Shown one piece after another: positions 51,197 through 60,424 of a stretch of 64,000 nucleotides of DNA. Position numbers and translations under genes: made by a program. The DNA lies in NCBI GenBank assembly GCA_965229095.1, contig OZ245855.1, forward strand, positions 1,488,001-1,552,000. Direction: 5' to 3'. Positions within the stretch are counted from its first letter, which is position 1. Each line of letters starts with the position of its first letter. The DNA comes from Taibaiella sp965229095. Its GTDB lineage: Bacteria; Bacteroidota; Bacteroidia; Chitinophagales; Chitinophagaceae. Under the pieces are notes generated by a model that saw nothing but the letters and a program-made list of their open reading frames with translations, did no database searches and was not told where the DNA came from.

Positions 51197-51843
51197 ATAT
51201 AAACTAGTGTTTGGTTAAAGATTGCCCGATCGGAGCAAGACGCGCTGCTCCGTCAGATGATGATTGTTGATGGGTGAAATAATCGGGTTAAGTTATTTAT
51301 CCGACAGGCGACCCTGCTTTTGGCCTTATCGGCAGTACATGCTCTTCTTTAGATCCCCTGACCTGGAAAATCATTTGTTCCCCGGCGAAGCCAACTATTA
51401 TGCTTACAGAACCGGGAAAACGGTTTACCTGGTTAGTGGATAAAATCAACAAAACAGGATTGTTCCCAGATTCATCCTGCCTGATTTACAAAGGCTGTCC
51501 CTGCCTTACTTCATTTAAACGGCCGGAACAATGCCTTAACCGTCACAAAAGTATTTGGGGTAAAGTTCTTCACCTATAATCCACTAGTTAAGTATGAAAT
51601 TTACACATTCCTTCAATATTGTCTGTCAGCAACTTAAGATATTCCTGCTTTTATTTCATAACATAACGATAATACAAAAACAGGTTAGGCCTATACCAAG
51701 ATTAACTTTTAATTACCATATCGTCCGGCTATGCCCAATCAAAATCATTGTCTCTAATTTCGCCGTTTATCCCCGGTACCCTGGCCTAAAACGACAAGAG
51801 TATCTCCGGTAGCAGACAAGTAACCAGAAAAAGAACATTGCCC
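51197..51843. other. Gene-free region between divergent genes
   Basis: About 650 bases. An ORF at 51594-51812 has a hydrophobic but unrecognisable product and is not accepted. CATTGTCTCTAATTTCG near 51750 contains TAATTTCG, a weak -7 match for the histidine kinase gene; the same TAATTTCG sits before the kinase at 14988. No hairpin with a T run is visible. Confidence 0.4.
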
Positions 51844-52491
51844 ATGAACCTGGCATTAGCAGAACAGGAAAAAGAAAGATTGAAAGCGTTCCTGGATGGC
51901 GAACAGAAAGAACGCAGCCGCATAGGCCGGGAATTGCACGATGGCATAGGCGCCATGCTGTTTACCATCAGTCATCAATTGAAAACGTATTTCAACAAGA
52001 ACGATCACAACGACAAAGAAGCGTTGAACCGGTTGATCTCGCTGGTAAATGATACTACAGTAGAATTAAAAAATACAGTACATAGCCTGATCCCTGAAAC
52101 AATAGCCTTACGGGGCCTTGAAGAGTCCCTGACTGCCTATTGCACACTCATCAGCAGAGAACAGCACCCGGTAATCCAGTTGAATTGCTACGGCGACTGG
52201 GCAAAGGTTGATGTGGCCGTGCTGCATTCCTTGTTCCGTATGGCACAGGAGCTGATCCGGAATATAATTATGCATTCGTATGCAGCATATGCTGCCGTAA
52301 CTTTGTCCTGTTTTAACGACAGGATAAGACTGTTTGTAGAAGACGACGGAAAAGGATTTGACACCAGCCATATACGCTATGGATCGGGATTGCACAATCT
52401 TTATGCCAGGGCGTCGTTGTTAAAAGGAGATATCAGTATGGAGTCGGCACCCGGCAAAGGTACCACCTGTACTATAATGATTAATTTATAG
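51844..52491 (+). CDS. NarX/DegS-type histidine kinase lacking a sensor domain
   Basis: A 215-residue kinase from the ATG at 51844. It starts almost directly at the HisKA_3 helix: ERSRIGRELHDGIGAMLF with phospho-acceptor His32, then a dimerisation helix and HATPase_c (MAQELIRNIIMHSYA, VEDDGKGFD, GSGLHNLYARASLLKGDISMESAPGKGTTCTI). No membrane span or input domain is present. Its partner response regulator follows 86 bases on. It must be activated by another protein or by cytosolic signals. Confidence 0.9.
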   Translation: MNLALAEQEKERLKAFLDGEQKERSRIGRELHDGIGAMLFTISHQLKTYFNKNDHNDKEALNRLISLVNDTTVELKNTVHSLIPETIALRGLEESLTAYCTLISREQHPVIQLNCYGDWAKVDVAVLHSLFRMAQELIRNIIMHSYAAYAAVTLSCFNDRIRLFVEDDGKGFDTSHIRYGSGLHNLYARASLLKGDISMESAPGKGTTCTIMINL

Positions 52492-52577
52492 TTACTATTT
52501 GTAAAAAGAACAGTTCCGGCCAACGTATGCAGCAGGACCACGGTCTTTGAACAGATTAAACCCGATACCGGTAAAAC

Positions 52578-53219
52578 ATGAGTATAATTACAGGAATACT
52601 GGATGACCATCCCGTGGTTGTAAGCGGGATACAGAAGATGTTTGAGCACGATAATGACATTACGATAAAATACTGCTGGTACACTGCTAAAGATTTCCTT
52701 ACTGACCTGGAGCATGGTATAAAACCCGATGTATTACTACTCGACATCCTGCTTCCCGACCTCAATGGCGACATCGTAGCCCAACAACTGCAAAAATCAA
52801 ACCCGGAGATAAAAACGCTGGCGATCAGCGTGCTCGACAGCGCGATCAGCGCCAATACCATGCTGCGTATCGGCTGCCTGGGTTATATTATGAAGCATGC
52901 TACCTATACCGAATGGAAAAAGGCGATCACTGCCGTATCCGAAGGCAGACAGTACCTGGAGCCAACACTGGAACATAAGATAGCCACCCTGGGCGAAGGC
53001 CGTACCCGGGAAGCCTCCGTAAAAACGACCTTAAGCCCGAGAGAAAAAGAAGTGCTGCAAATGATCGCCAGCGGCAAAAGCAAAAAAGAAATAGCGCAGG
53101 ACCTGGGCATCAGCGTCAATACGGTAAAGCAATACCAGTTCAATATTTCTCTTAAGCTGGAAGTCAACAGCACTGCGGCTTTAGTAAGACATGCCTTGCG
53201 CACCGGCCTGGCAGAATGA
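52578..53219 (+). CDS. NarL/FixJ-type response regulator
   Basis: A 213-residue response regulator. The receiver has DD at 9-10, phospho-acceptor Asp56 in LLLDILLPDLNG, and Lys in GYIMKHA. The C-terminal LuxR-type HTH is at about 145-205 (LSPREKEVLQMIASGKSKKEIAQDLGISVNTVKQYQFNI). Paired with the sensorless kinase 86 bases upstream. It likely controls genes elsewhere, perhaps the divergent small gene and nuclease, which is conjecture. A very strong terminator follows. Confidence 0.92.
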   Translation: MSIITGILDDHPVVVSGIQKMFEHDNDITIKYCWYTAKDFLTDLEHGIKPDVLLLDILLPDLNGDIVAQQLQKSNPEIKTLAISVLDSAISANTMLRIGCLGYIMKHATYTEWKKAITAVSEGRQYLEPTLEHKIATLGEGRTREASVKTTLSPREKEVLQMIASGKSKKEIAQDLGISVNTVKQYQFNISLKLEVNSTAALVRHALRTGLAE

Positions 53220-53240
53220 TACATGTATCCACGAACGATA

Positions 53241-53278
53241 ACATAATGAAGCCCTGATTGCTCAGGGCTTCATTATGT
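53241..53278 (+). terminator. Strong terminator after the NarL-type regulator
   Basis: Perfect 17-base arms (53241-53257 and 53262-53278) around TTGC, beginning ACATAATGAAGCCC. The T tract after it is poor, but the stem is very stable; it may serve both strands. Confidence 0.75.
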
Positions 53279-53288
53279 ATTGCCGTAG

Positions 53289-53329
53289 CCTTAACCCTAT
53301 AGGGGTTTTAAACCCTTATAGGGTTAAGG
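53289..53329. terminator. Second hairpin between convergent genes
   Basis: Perfect 13-base arms (53289-53301 and 53317-53329; core TTAACCCTATA) with a centre GGGGTTTTAAACCC that is itself nearly self-complementary. It lies just past the stop of the minus-strand oxidoreductase and may terminate that gene. Confidence 0.6.
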
Positions 53330-53336
53330 GGGTAAC

Positions 53337-54332
53337 TTAAAGCCCGATCGCTTCCTTTAATACAGTATAAGAATGCAGGCGTGCTTCCGTATCATAAATA
53401 TTGGAAGTAACCATCAGCTCATCTACTCCCGTTTCTTCCACAAACGTGCTTAGTTTTGTGGTCAACGTATCTTTACTGCCGATGAAAGCGCAGGAAGTCA
53501 TCTGCATTACGGCTGCGCGCTCCTGCAGGTCCCACAGGCCATCCATCGAAGGTACCGGTGGCTGTAACGGCCTTCTTTGATTGGTAATAATACCCAGGAA
53601 CATCCGGTACATACTGGTAGACAATACTTGCGCTTCCGCATCGGTATCGGCGCCTACTACATTCACACAAGCCATTACGTAAGGCTCGGCCAGGTAGGAC
53701 GATGGTTTAAAATGCTGCCGGTACAAGGCAATCGCGTGGCGGAACTGAGCCGGGGCGAAATGTGCGGCAAAGGCATAGGGAAGCCCCATTTCGGCAGCAA
53801 GATAAGCGCTGTCGGTACTGGAGCCCAGTATCCAGATCGGGATAGCGGCCCCCTCGCCTGGGAAAGCCCTTACCCTCGCCTGCTGGTGTGTATTGCCAAA
53901 ATAGCCCTGCAGCTCTTCGATACTCCGGCCGAAGTTATAGGCGGCGCCATCGGCAAAATTGCGGCGCAGCGCAGCGGCCGTAACCTGGTCGGTGCCTGGC
54001 GCCCGGCCTAGTCCCAGGTCTATTCTTTCGGGATATAAGGTTTCGAGTGTGCCGAATTGCTCGGCCACCATTAAAGGAGCATGATTGGGTAGCATAATGC
54101 CACCGGAACCTACCCTTATCTTTTGCGTATGCCCCGCCACATGGCCTATCAATACCGCAGTTGCCGAGCTGGCGATATTGGCCATATTGTGATGCTCGGC
54201 AAGCCATATCCGTTCAAAGCCGAGGCTTTCCGCATGCTGGGCCAGCGTTACCGCACGGCCTATAGCCTCTGCCGCATCCCCGCCTTCCCTTACTACAGCC
54301 AGGTCCAGCACCGATAATCTTATTCTTTTCAT
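53337..54332 (-). CDS. LLM class flavin-dependent oxidoreductase (MsnO8-like)
   Basis: A 331-residue luciferase-like monooxygenase. The N-terminal LSVLDLAVVREGGDAAEAI, LGFERIWLAEHHNM, RVGSGGIMLPNHAPLMVAEQFGTLETLYPERIDLGLGRAPGTD and the C-terminal CAFIGSKDTLTTKLSTF are the signature of the MsnO8-type LLM proteins. It would use reduced FMN, supplied by a separate reductase. Substrate unknown. It stands alone with its own promoter 44 bases upstream and hairpins after it. Confidence 0.92.
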   Translation of the reverse strand: MKRIRLSVLDLAVVREGGDAAEAIGRAVTLAQHAESLGFERIWLAEHHNMANIASSATAVLIGHVAGHTQKIRVGSGGIMLPNHAPLMVAEQFGTLETLYPERIDLGLGRAPGTDQVTAAALRRNFADGAAYNFGRSIEELQGYFGNTHQQARVRAFPGEGAAIPIWILGSSTDSAYLAAEMGLPYAFAAHFAPAQFRHAIALYRQHFKPSSYLAEPYVMACVNVVGADTDAEAQVLSTSMYRMFLGIITNQRRPLQPPVPSMDGLWDLQERAAVMQMTSCAFIGSKDTLTTKLSTFVEETGVDELMVTSNIYDTEARLHSYTVLKEAIGL

Positions 54333-54637
54333 ATACTGCTGCTTCCCGGGAAATATTACCTTACGGGAAGAGTAGCAAAAGTACGGTAAGACCTGCTGGC
54401 AGCAGGCGGGCTTAGCTTGATGTGTTTATAGAGAGAAGCAATGCAACCGGGAGACTGTTTTTCTTTAGCAAAGCTTGTTATCGTCTACTAAATAAGGATA
54501 TATCTGGCAATAATACAGGGACTTCACGCGGTAAGAATTCCTCCAAATTCAAAATGTCACTGAACCATGCTTGCATCAAAATATATAAAAGCCTCGGCAT
54601 GACCAGCAGGAGTGATTTTTATATACAGGTAGTCAGG
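54333..54637. other. Intergenic region with LLM promoter
   Basis: About 305 bases. It holds the promoter of the LLM gene (-7 at 54376-54383 on the minus strand). Otherwise no ORF or hairpin that I would accept; an ORF crossing into 54760 is antisense to the DUF3817 gene. Confidence 0.4.
54376..54383 (-). promoter_or_regulatory. -7 element of the LLM oxidoreductase gene
   Basis: On the minus strand TACTTTTG, a perfect TAnnTTTG match 44 bases before the start at 54332. Confidence 0.6.
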
Positions 54638-54940
54638 TTACTTTATACCCGACAATATTTTCCGGTCTATATAAAAAGTGCCGAAAGGAATAATGCAGGC
54701 CAGCAATATCTTCCAGGTAGTAGTCCTGAATTTCCATTGCTGCTCGACGCCTACGCTTAATGCATTGAGGACATAAAGCAGGAAAAACAACCCATGTACA
54801 GGCCCGATCCCGCTTACCAGGAAAGGATTATGATACCAGTATTTGAGCGGTACCGCAATAAAGAGCAATACCAATAAGGAGATCCCTTCCAGGAATCCGA
54901 AAAGCCGCAGACGGCCGATTTTTGAGCTTAAGTGAAACAT
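54638..54940 (-). CDS. DUF3817 family membrane protein
   Basis: A 100-residue protein with three hydrophobic spans (LFGFLEGISLLVLLFIAVPLKY, GPVHGLFFLLYVLNALSV, WKILLACIIPFGTFYID). The FLEGISLLVLLFIAVPLKY opening, GPVHGLFFLLY and the GTFYIDRKIL end are the DUF3817 pattern. Role unknown. Located 12 bases after the membrane protein at 54953, so co-transcribed with it. Confidence 0.88.
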   Translation of the reverse strand: MFHLSSKIGRLRLFGFLEGISLLVLLFIAVPLKYWYHNPFLVSGIGPVHGLFFLLYVLNALSVGVEQQWKFRTTTWKILLACIIPFGTFYIDRKILSGIK

Positions 54941-54952
54941 AACAAAAACGGG

Positions 54953-55417
54953 TTAAAGCATTCTGAAGTAAGGTCTTTGCGATAAAGGGGAAAAGGGCCA
55001 GGGTATAGCCATTAAAATAAGCAGGAAAGCAGCCAGGAACCAGCAGGCCATCGCCCGGAACTGCCCGCGGGGCGTACCTTTTCGTTTGGCTATGGAAGAA
55101 CCTGCCGTAACCAAGACCACGGCGATCGTCATCAGGGCGATATGGATCATTCCGAAAAAGACATAATCGAACTGCATGATGGCCTCCTTATAGTGCTGCC
55201 GGAAATACCGGATAAAAGGGCTATTGAAGTATAAAATATAACCCAACACCAACTGTATGTGTGCTATGGTCGCCGTGGTATGTCTTAGCCTGTTATCACC
55301 ACGGCCGAAAGGCTTGTTCCCCAGCCATCCCCGGAAGCCTTTGTATATAGCCATCAGTAATGCAAGGAATAACAGCCAGCGGCAAAAAGAATGGAGTACC
55401 AGTAAAACGCTGTACAT
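54953..55417 (-). CDS. Four-span membrane protein, cytochrome-b-like
   Basis: About 154 residues from the Met at 55417 (MYSVLLVLHSFCRW); the frame is open to a Met 42 bases earlier, but the protein's hydrophobic N terminus matches the shorter form. Four spans, the first with LHSFCRWLLFLALLMAIYKGF. Two His in the helices (LHSF, TTATIAHIQLVLGY) suggest a cytochrome-b-like fold, but heme binding is unproven. It is co-transcribed with the DUF3817 gene. The AraC regulator ends about 70 bases upstream of its start. Confidence 0.72.
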   Translation of the reverse strand: MYSVLLVLHSFCRWLLFLALLMAIYKGFRGWLGNKPFGRGDNRLRHTTATIAHIQLVLGYILYFNSPFIRYFRQHYKEAIMQFDYVFFGMIHIALMTIAVVLVTAGSSIAKRKGTPRGQFRAMACWFLAAFLLILMAIPWPFSPLSQRPYFRML

Positions 55418-55486
55418 CGGGCTTTGATTTTTTAATCCTGCAAAGCTCCGCAGGAACATAAGCCGATGTTAGGATGGAACAGGTAT

Positions 55487-56401
55487 TCATCGGGATTTTT
55501 CAATCCGTTTGCGGTAGTCGGTCGGGCTGACCTGCTCGTATTTTTTAAACAGCCTTGCAAAGTAAGATTGGTCCTCGAAGTTAAGCTCCAGGGCAATTTC
55601 ACTGATCGACAGTTCCGTTTGCCCCAGCAATACTTTTGCTTCGATTACAATGGCTTCATCGATCCATTGTGTAGTTGTTTTACCGCTCGTCTTCTTCACT
55701 GCTTTATTAAGGTGATTGGGGGAGATAGCGAGCAAGGCGGCATAGTCCGTTACCTGGTGCAAGGTTTTGATATGGCTAACCAGTAATTCCCGGAACCGGC
55801 GCGTGATCTGGACCGCTGCATGTTCACCTTCATACAAAGCGGGACGGCTGGCTTCTTTTGCTTCGCAAAGCATCGCAATACAATAGGCCTGGAGCAGCTC
55901 TACATGCTGCAAGCCGTTGCTGCGGTACTCCTGTAACATACGTTTTAGCAATTGCAGGATATAACCGGCCGTACGTTTATCGGGCCGTACCACGGGATGG
56001 CCCCATACTTTAAGAAAATCCAGCTCCTGCAATAGCTTTATACTACCCAGCTTGCCCAACAGCATTTCATTGTGGAAACAGCAGAGGTAACCTTTATTAA
56101 TATCGTGCTCCTCAAAAGAGACAACCTGTCCTGCCGGTACAAACAGCATTTCGTCCTTCCCTATGCTCAATTGCTCCCGGCCTATCTTAATATGCGCCCT
56201 GCCCTCCGTAATAAAGATACAGATATGGTTTACCGTTCTCGATGCCGATACCGCATGACGCAAATGACGGTACATCTCTTCTACCCTCAGGATGAAAAAA
56301 CGCTCAAAATCTCCTTTCAACAAGGCATAGAGCTCCTGCGAGGGCATATACCTGGCAGTAAAAGCCTTGGGTGCATAAGTGTTGATTTTCTTCCCGGGCA
56401 T
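55487..56401 (-). CDS. AraC family transcriptional regulator
   Basis: A 304-residue regulator from the Met at 56401, chosen because MPGKKINTYAPKAFTARYMPS resembles a real N terminus; the frame is open 33 bases further back. The N-terminal cupin-like part contains HICIFITEGRAHIKIGREQLSIGKDEMLFVPAGQVVSF; the C-terminal HTH is around YAALLAISPNHLNKAVKKTSGKTTTQWID and SISEIALELNFEDQSYFARLFKKYEQVSPTDYRK. Divergent from the DUF4331 operon (142 bases between starts), it is a good candidate for its regulator. Small membrane proteins follow it. Confidence 0.9.
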   Translation of the reverse strand: MPGKKINTYAPKAFTARYMPSQELYALLKGDFERFFILRVEEMYRHLRHAVSASRTVNHICIFITEGRAHIKIGREQLSIGKDEMLFVPAGQVVSFEEHDINKGYLCCFHNEMLLGKLGSIKLLQELDFLKVWGHPVVRPDKRTAGYILQLLKRMLQEYRSNGLQHVELLQAYCIAMLCEAKEASRPALYEGEHAAVQITRRFRELLVSHIKTLHQVTDYAALLAISPNHLNKAVKKTSGKTTTQWIDEAIVIEAKVLLGQTELSISEIALELNFEDQSYFARLFKKYEQVSPTDYRKRIEKSR

Positions 56402-56543
56402 ATCGCTATAGGTCTGTAAGCTGCAAGATAGCACTGGGAACTTGTAAGGAAGCCGGATGCCGCATATTTTTTTCTCCTTAAAAATCTAAACCGGAACAAG
56501 CCCCGTATATGAAGACAAATGCAGAACGCTAAAAATTTATTTT

Positions 56544-58301
56544 ATGAGAAAACGCCAACTATTGATCAGGAATGTGCTTAGCGGCGCTTTCCTGTTGTGC
56601 ATAGCCGCAGGCAGTATCCCTGCCTTTGCATCCAGCCATAGGGAAGCTCCCCTGATCGCCAACGATCCGCAGGCAGATAATACCGACCTCTATGTTTTCC
56701 GAAGCCCTGATGATCCCAATACAATAACCATCATTGCCAATTACATTCCGTTCCAGCTCCCCGAAGGCGGCCCCAATTACTACACATTCGGCGCCAATAT
56801 CCGTTACGAAATACACATCAAAAACCAAACGGCGACGACCGGCGACGACATTACTTACCGCTTCACTTTCAATCAAACGAACCAAGACAATACTACATTC
56901 TTCAATATCCGCTTAGGGCAACAAAACTTAAAGACCACCTACACCTGCGAGAAGAGCACAAATGGTGGCGCCAGCTTTGTTACCATTCTCGCCAATGGCA
57001 TCGTACCTCCTCCCAATATCGGTCCCCGCTCTATCAATAGCAGTCCGGTAGGCTTGGGAGCCGCTTCTTATGGCGACCTGATACAGAATGCGATCGCTAC
57101 CGCCAGTTCTGGTGAACAATTGTTTTGCGGACCTGCCGACGATCCTTTTTTCGTGGACCTTGCAGGCGCTTTCGACGCAGGCAACTTCCGTCCCGACGGT
57201 AATACCACCAACGCCCCCAAAGATGGACTGGCCCGTTACAATGTCAATACCATAGCCATTAAAGTACCGATAAGCATGTTGCAAAAAGACGGCAAAGGCG
57301 CGGCTATGGCCAGCAGCATTCTAGATCCCGATTTCGTGATCGGTGTATGGGCCTCGGCCAGCCGCCGTAAGATCAGCACCCTGAATGCAGATGGCACTAA
57401 CACGGCTTCCGGCGACTGGGTACAGGTTTCCAGGCTGGGTATGCCCCTTACCAACGAAGCGATCATACCCGTAGGCACCAAGGATAAATGGAATGCCACT
57501 ACACCTTATAACGACCTGCAATTCGCCTCCTTCTTCAGCAACCCGGAGCTGGCGTTATACATGGACGACTCGCAGTTTGGCGGCGCCGTACCTTCTTTAA
57601 ACGGACTCAGGATACAATCAAAATCGCTGAACCTCTTCGATTTCAGAAATGGCAAACGCGGCCTCTACAACTTTAAAGGTGGCGCCGGCGTACAAGGCAC
57701 GGCCCTCGACGATAATTTGTTTGGTGCGGTATTGTTGCCTAACGATTCCAGCCCGCGTGCGGTCGACATCCTGCCTATTTTCTACACCGGTGTGCCCAAC
57801 CTGAGCCCTTACCAATTAGCTACAGGCAAAGGGGGCAACCCACTAGCTGCAGGCAAACCTTTTATCAACAATTTCCTGCCTACTCTGGGCGATATGCTGC
57901 GTCTCAATATGGCCGTGCCTGTTACACCGAGGAACGATCCTAATTTCAGTTCGCTGGGTATCGTTAAAGCAGCGGTACTTGGGCTTACCGATCCCCAATA
58001 CAATACCTCCACCACATTACAATTCATTCCTAACATGGATGGCTTCCCCAATGGCCGGAGACTGGAAGATGACGTAACCACGATAGAGCTGCAGGCCGTA
58101 TCGGGTGTGGCCCTGGCCGCCATAGGCTTCTGGTACGACGATTACCAGGGTAATATGGCCTCACCGGTTACCAACAGGCTGGTACGTGTATTGAGCTTTA
58201 CAGCAGGCGTTACGCATAACGACACTACGTTCAAAGCTTCCTTCCCTTATGTACAGCAACCCTGGAGAGGCTACGACTATACCCTGCAGGCCAGGTTCTG
58301 A
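56544..58301 (+). CDS. DUF4331 secreted protein, copy 1
   Basis: A 585-residue exported protein. Signal peptide about 1-30 (cleaved at AFA-SSHRE). The mature protein starts SSHREAPLIANDPQADNTDLYVFRSPDDP, the DUF4331 signature, and the domain runs to the end (FLPTLGDMLRLNMAVP, DGFPNGRRLEDDVTTIELQAVSG, WRGYDYTLQARF). No T9SS sorting domain, so it should stay in the periplasm or be released. DUF4331 function is unknown. It overlaps nothing; the second copy starts 29 bases after its stop. Confidence 0.9.
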   Translation: MRKRQLLIRNVLSGAFLLCIAAGSIPAFASSHREAPLIANDPQADNTDLYVFRSPDDPNTITIIANYIPFQLPEGGPNYYTFGANIRYEIHIKNQTATTGDDITYRFTFNQTNQDNTTFFNIRLGQQNLKTTYTCEKSTNGGASFVTILANGIVPPPNIGPRSINSSPVGLGAASYGDLIQNAIATASSGEQLFCGPADDPFFVDLAGAFDAGNFRPDGNTTNAPKDGLARYNVNTIAIKVPISMLQKDGKGAAMASSILDPDFVIGVWASASRRKISTLNADGTNTASGDWVQVSRLGMPLTNEAIIPVGTKDKWNATTPYNDLQFASFFSNPELALYMDDSQFGGAVPSLNGLRIQSKSLNLFDFRNGKRGLYNFKGGAGVQGTALDDNLFGAVLLPNDSSPRAVDILPIFYTGVPNLSPYQLATGKGGNPLAAGKPFINNFLPTLGDMLRLNMAVPVTPRNDPNFSSLGIVKAAVLGLTDPQYNTSTTLQFIPNMDGFPNGRRLEDDVTTIELQAVSGVALAAIGFWYDDYQGNMASPVTNRLVRVLSFTAGVTHNDTTFKASFPYVQQPWRGYDYTLQARF

Positions 58302-58329
58302 TCTCATTTCCCAAATCAAAAAGCAACAT

Positions 58330-60351
58330 ATGAAAACTTATATAAACAAAGTAATCGCCGGTGTGGCACTGTGTTTGCTACCGCAGCTACAGGCACTGGC
58401 TTCGTCGCACAGGGAAGCACCATTGATCGCCAATGATCCCCTCGCCGACAATACCGATCTCTATGCTTTCAAAAGCCCCTGCGATTCGAATAAAATTGTA
58501 CTCATCGCCAATTATATTCCCTTTGAGCATCCCGCCGGAGGTCCCAACTGGTACACTTTCGGAGAAAATATCCGCTACGAGATCCATATCGATAACAACA
58601 CCGCCACCGCCGGTGACGATATCATTTACCGTTTTACTTTTCACAAGACCAATGAAGACGGCAGCACTTTCTTTAACATCAGGCTGGGCAAACAAAACAT
58701 CAAAACCACTTATACCTGCGAACGAAGCATTAATGGCGGTGCCAGCTTCACGACCATTATTACCAACGGAGTGGTACCACCACCCAATATCGGGCCAAGG
58801 TCCATCGATAATGCTACCGTAGGCCTGGGCAGCAGCTATGCCAGCCTTATGGCCGCCGCAGTACAAACACCTTCAACCGGTGAAAAGATTTTCTGTGGCC
58901 CTATTGACGATCCTTTCTTCGTAGACCTTGGCGGCGCTTTCGATGCAGGTGGCTTCAGGCCCGCAGCACAGGCCAGGGACGGCCTGGCTAAATTCAACTG
59001 CCATTCCATCGTTATTGAAGTGCCTGTTACCACCTTACAAAAAGACGGTAAGAGCTTAGCCCAGGCCGCCAATATACTCGATCCCGATTTCGTGATCGGT
59101 ATATGGGCCTCGGCCAGCCGCCAGCAGATCACTACCCTAGGCAACAACGGCGATCCCGCTACCGGTAGCGGCGACTGGATACAGGTTTCCCGCCTGGGTA
59201 TGCCGCTTACCAATGAAGCTGTAATTCCCATCGGCAGCAAAGACCTGTGGAACAGGAGCAATCCTTATACCAATGACCTCACTTTTGCCGCCAATTTCAG
59301 CAATCCCGAACTGGCTTTATACATGGACAATTCACAATTCGGTGGCGCCGTACCCGGCCTGGCTGCATTACGTATTCAAACGGCTTCTTTAGGTGCATTT
59401 GATTTCAGAAATGGCCACCAGGGACTTTACCCTTTAAAGAATACGCCCGCTGTTGCCGGTACGGCCTTATCCGATGCAGCTTTTGGCACTATATTGCTAC
59501 CCAATAATGCCAGCCCCCGCGCAGTAGATATCCTGCCTATCTTTTACACAGGAGTACCCAATGTACGCCCTTACCAACTGGCTACGGGTAAAGGCGGCGA
59601 TCCGCTGGCAGCAGGCAAACCCTTTATCAACAACTTCCTGCCTACCCTGAGCGATGCCTTAAGGCTGAATATGGCAGTACCTGCCACACCCAGGAACGAT
59701 CCCAATTTCAGCTCGCTGGGTATTGTTAAAGCTGCGGTACTTGGCCTTACCGATCCTGCATATGCCAATATCAACCTCCAGTTCATTCCGAACATGGACG
59801 GATTCCCTAACGGAAGAAGGCTCGAAGATGATGTAACCACGATCGAGCTACAAGCCGTATCCGGCGTAGCGCTTGCCGCCATTGGCCTCTGGTACGACGA
59901 TTACTCAAGCGGCAGTCCTGTCACACCTAATCTCTTAAGCGTGCTTTCGTTTAATGCCGGCATTACGCATAACGATACCACCTTCCAGGCTTGCTTCCCT
60001 TATGTACAAGCGCCCTGGAGAGGCTTTACCGGCGACAGCTACAATGCCCCGGTGATCACGGGCATCAACGAATTGGGCATGTCGGCTCCGGAAGCCATTA
60101 TGGTAGCGTATCCCAATCCTTTCGGCAGCACCGTCAATATGAAATATAAACTGGCAGCCAAAGGAAATGTGCAGATACAAGTGGCCGACCTCAACGGCCG
60201 TGTAGTAGCAACCATAGCAGAAGGCAACAAAATGCCAGGTGAATACATGGTGAAATGGAACGGCAGCAACCTCGCTGCCGGAACTTATTATGCGAGAATC
60301 ACGGTGAACGAACACATGTTCCAAAGTGTAAAACTAGTTAAGGCAAAATAA
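58330..60351 (+). CDS. DUF4331 secreted protein, copy 2, with T9SS type A domain
   Basis: A 673-residue protein from the ATG at 58330; an upstream Met lies inside the first copy. Signal peptide about 1-26 (MKTYINKVIAGVALCLLPQLQALA), mature SSHREAPLIANDPLADNTDLYAFKS. Residues about 25-580 are the DUF4331 domain, strongly similar to copy 1 through duplication. Residues about 595-673 are a T9SS type A sorting domain (AYPNPFGSTVNMKY, VQIQVADLNGRVVATI, LAAGTYYARITV, KLVKAK), which copy 1 lacks. So copy 2 is expected on the cell surface and copy 1 not. Part of the operon to 64000. Confidence 0.92.
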   Translation: MKTYINKVIAGVALCLLPQLQALASSHREAPLIANDPLADNTDLYAFKSPCDSNKIVLIANYIPFEHPAGGPNWYTFGENIRYEIHIDNNTATAGDDIIYRFTFHKTNEDGSTFFNIRLGKQNIKTTYTCERSINGGASFTTIITNGVVPPPNIGPRSIDNATVGLGSSYASLMAAAVQTPSTGEKIFCGPIDDPFFVDLGGAFDAGGFRPAAQARDGLAKFNCHSIVIEVPVTTLQKDGKSLAQAANILDPDFVIGIWASASRQQITTLGNNGDPATGSGDWIQVSRLGMPLTNEAVIPIGSKDLWNRSNPYTNDLTFAANFSNPELALYMDNSQFGGAVPGLAALRIQTASLGAFDFRNGHQGLYPLKNTPAVAGTALSDAAFGTILLPNNASPRAVDILPIFYTGVPNVRPYQLATGKGGDPLAAGKPFINNFLPTLSDALRLNMAVPATPRNDPNFSSLGIVKAAVLGLTDPAYANINLQFIPNMDGFPNGRRLEDDVTTIELQAVSGVALAAIGLWYDDYSSGSPVTPNLLSVLSFNAGITHNDTTFQACFPYVQAPWRGFTGDSYNAPVITGINELGMSAPEAIMVAYPNPFGSTVNMKYKLAAKGNVQIQVADLNGRVVATIAEGNKMPGEYMVKWNGSNLAAGTYYARITVNEHMFQSVKLVKAK

Positions 60352-60424
60352 CAACATCAGGCCGGGGAAGCCCTGACCAGCTTCCCCGGCTGGATTACCA
60401 CCACACAATACACAACCCGTTTTT

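Noticed and set aside
51594..51812. 72-codon ORF in the gap before the sensorless kinase
   Set aside because: Hydrophobic but unlike any family; lies in A+T-rich intergenic DNA.
54422..54760. 112-codon plus-strand ORF
   Set aside because: Half is antisense to the DUF3817 gene, and the rest has no recognisable content.
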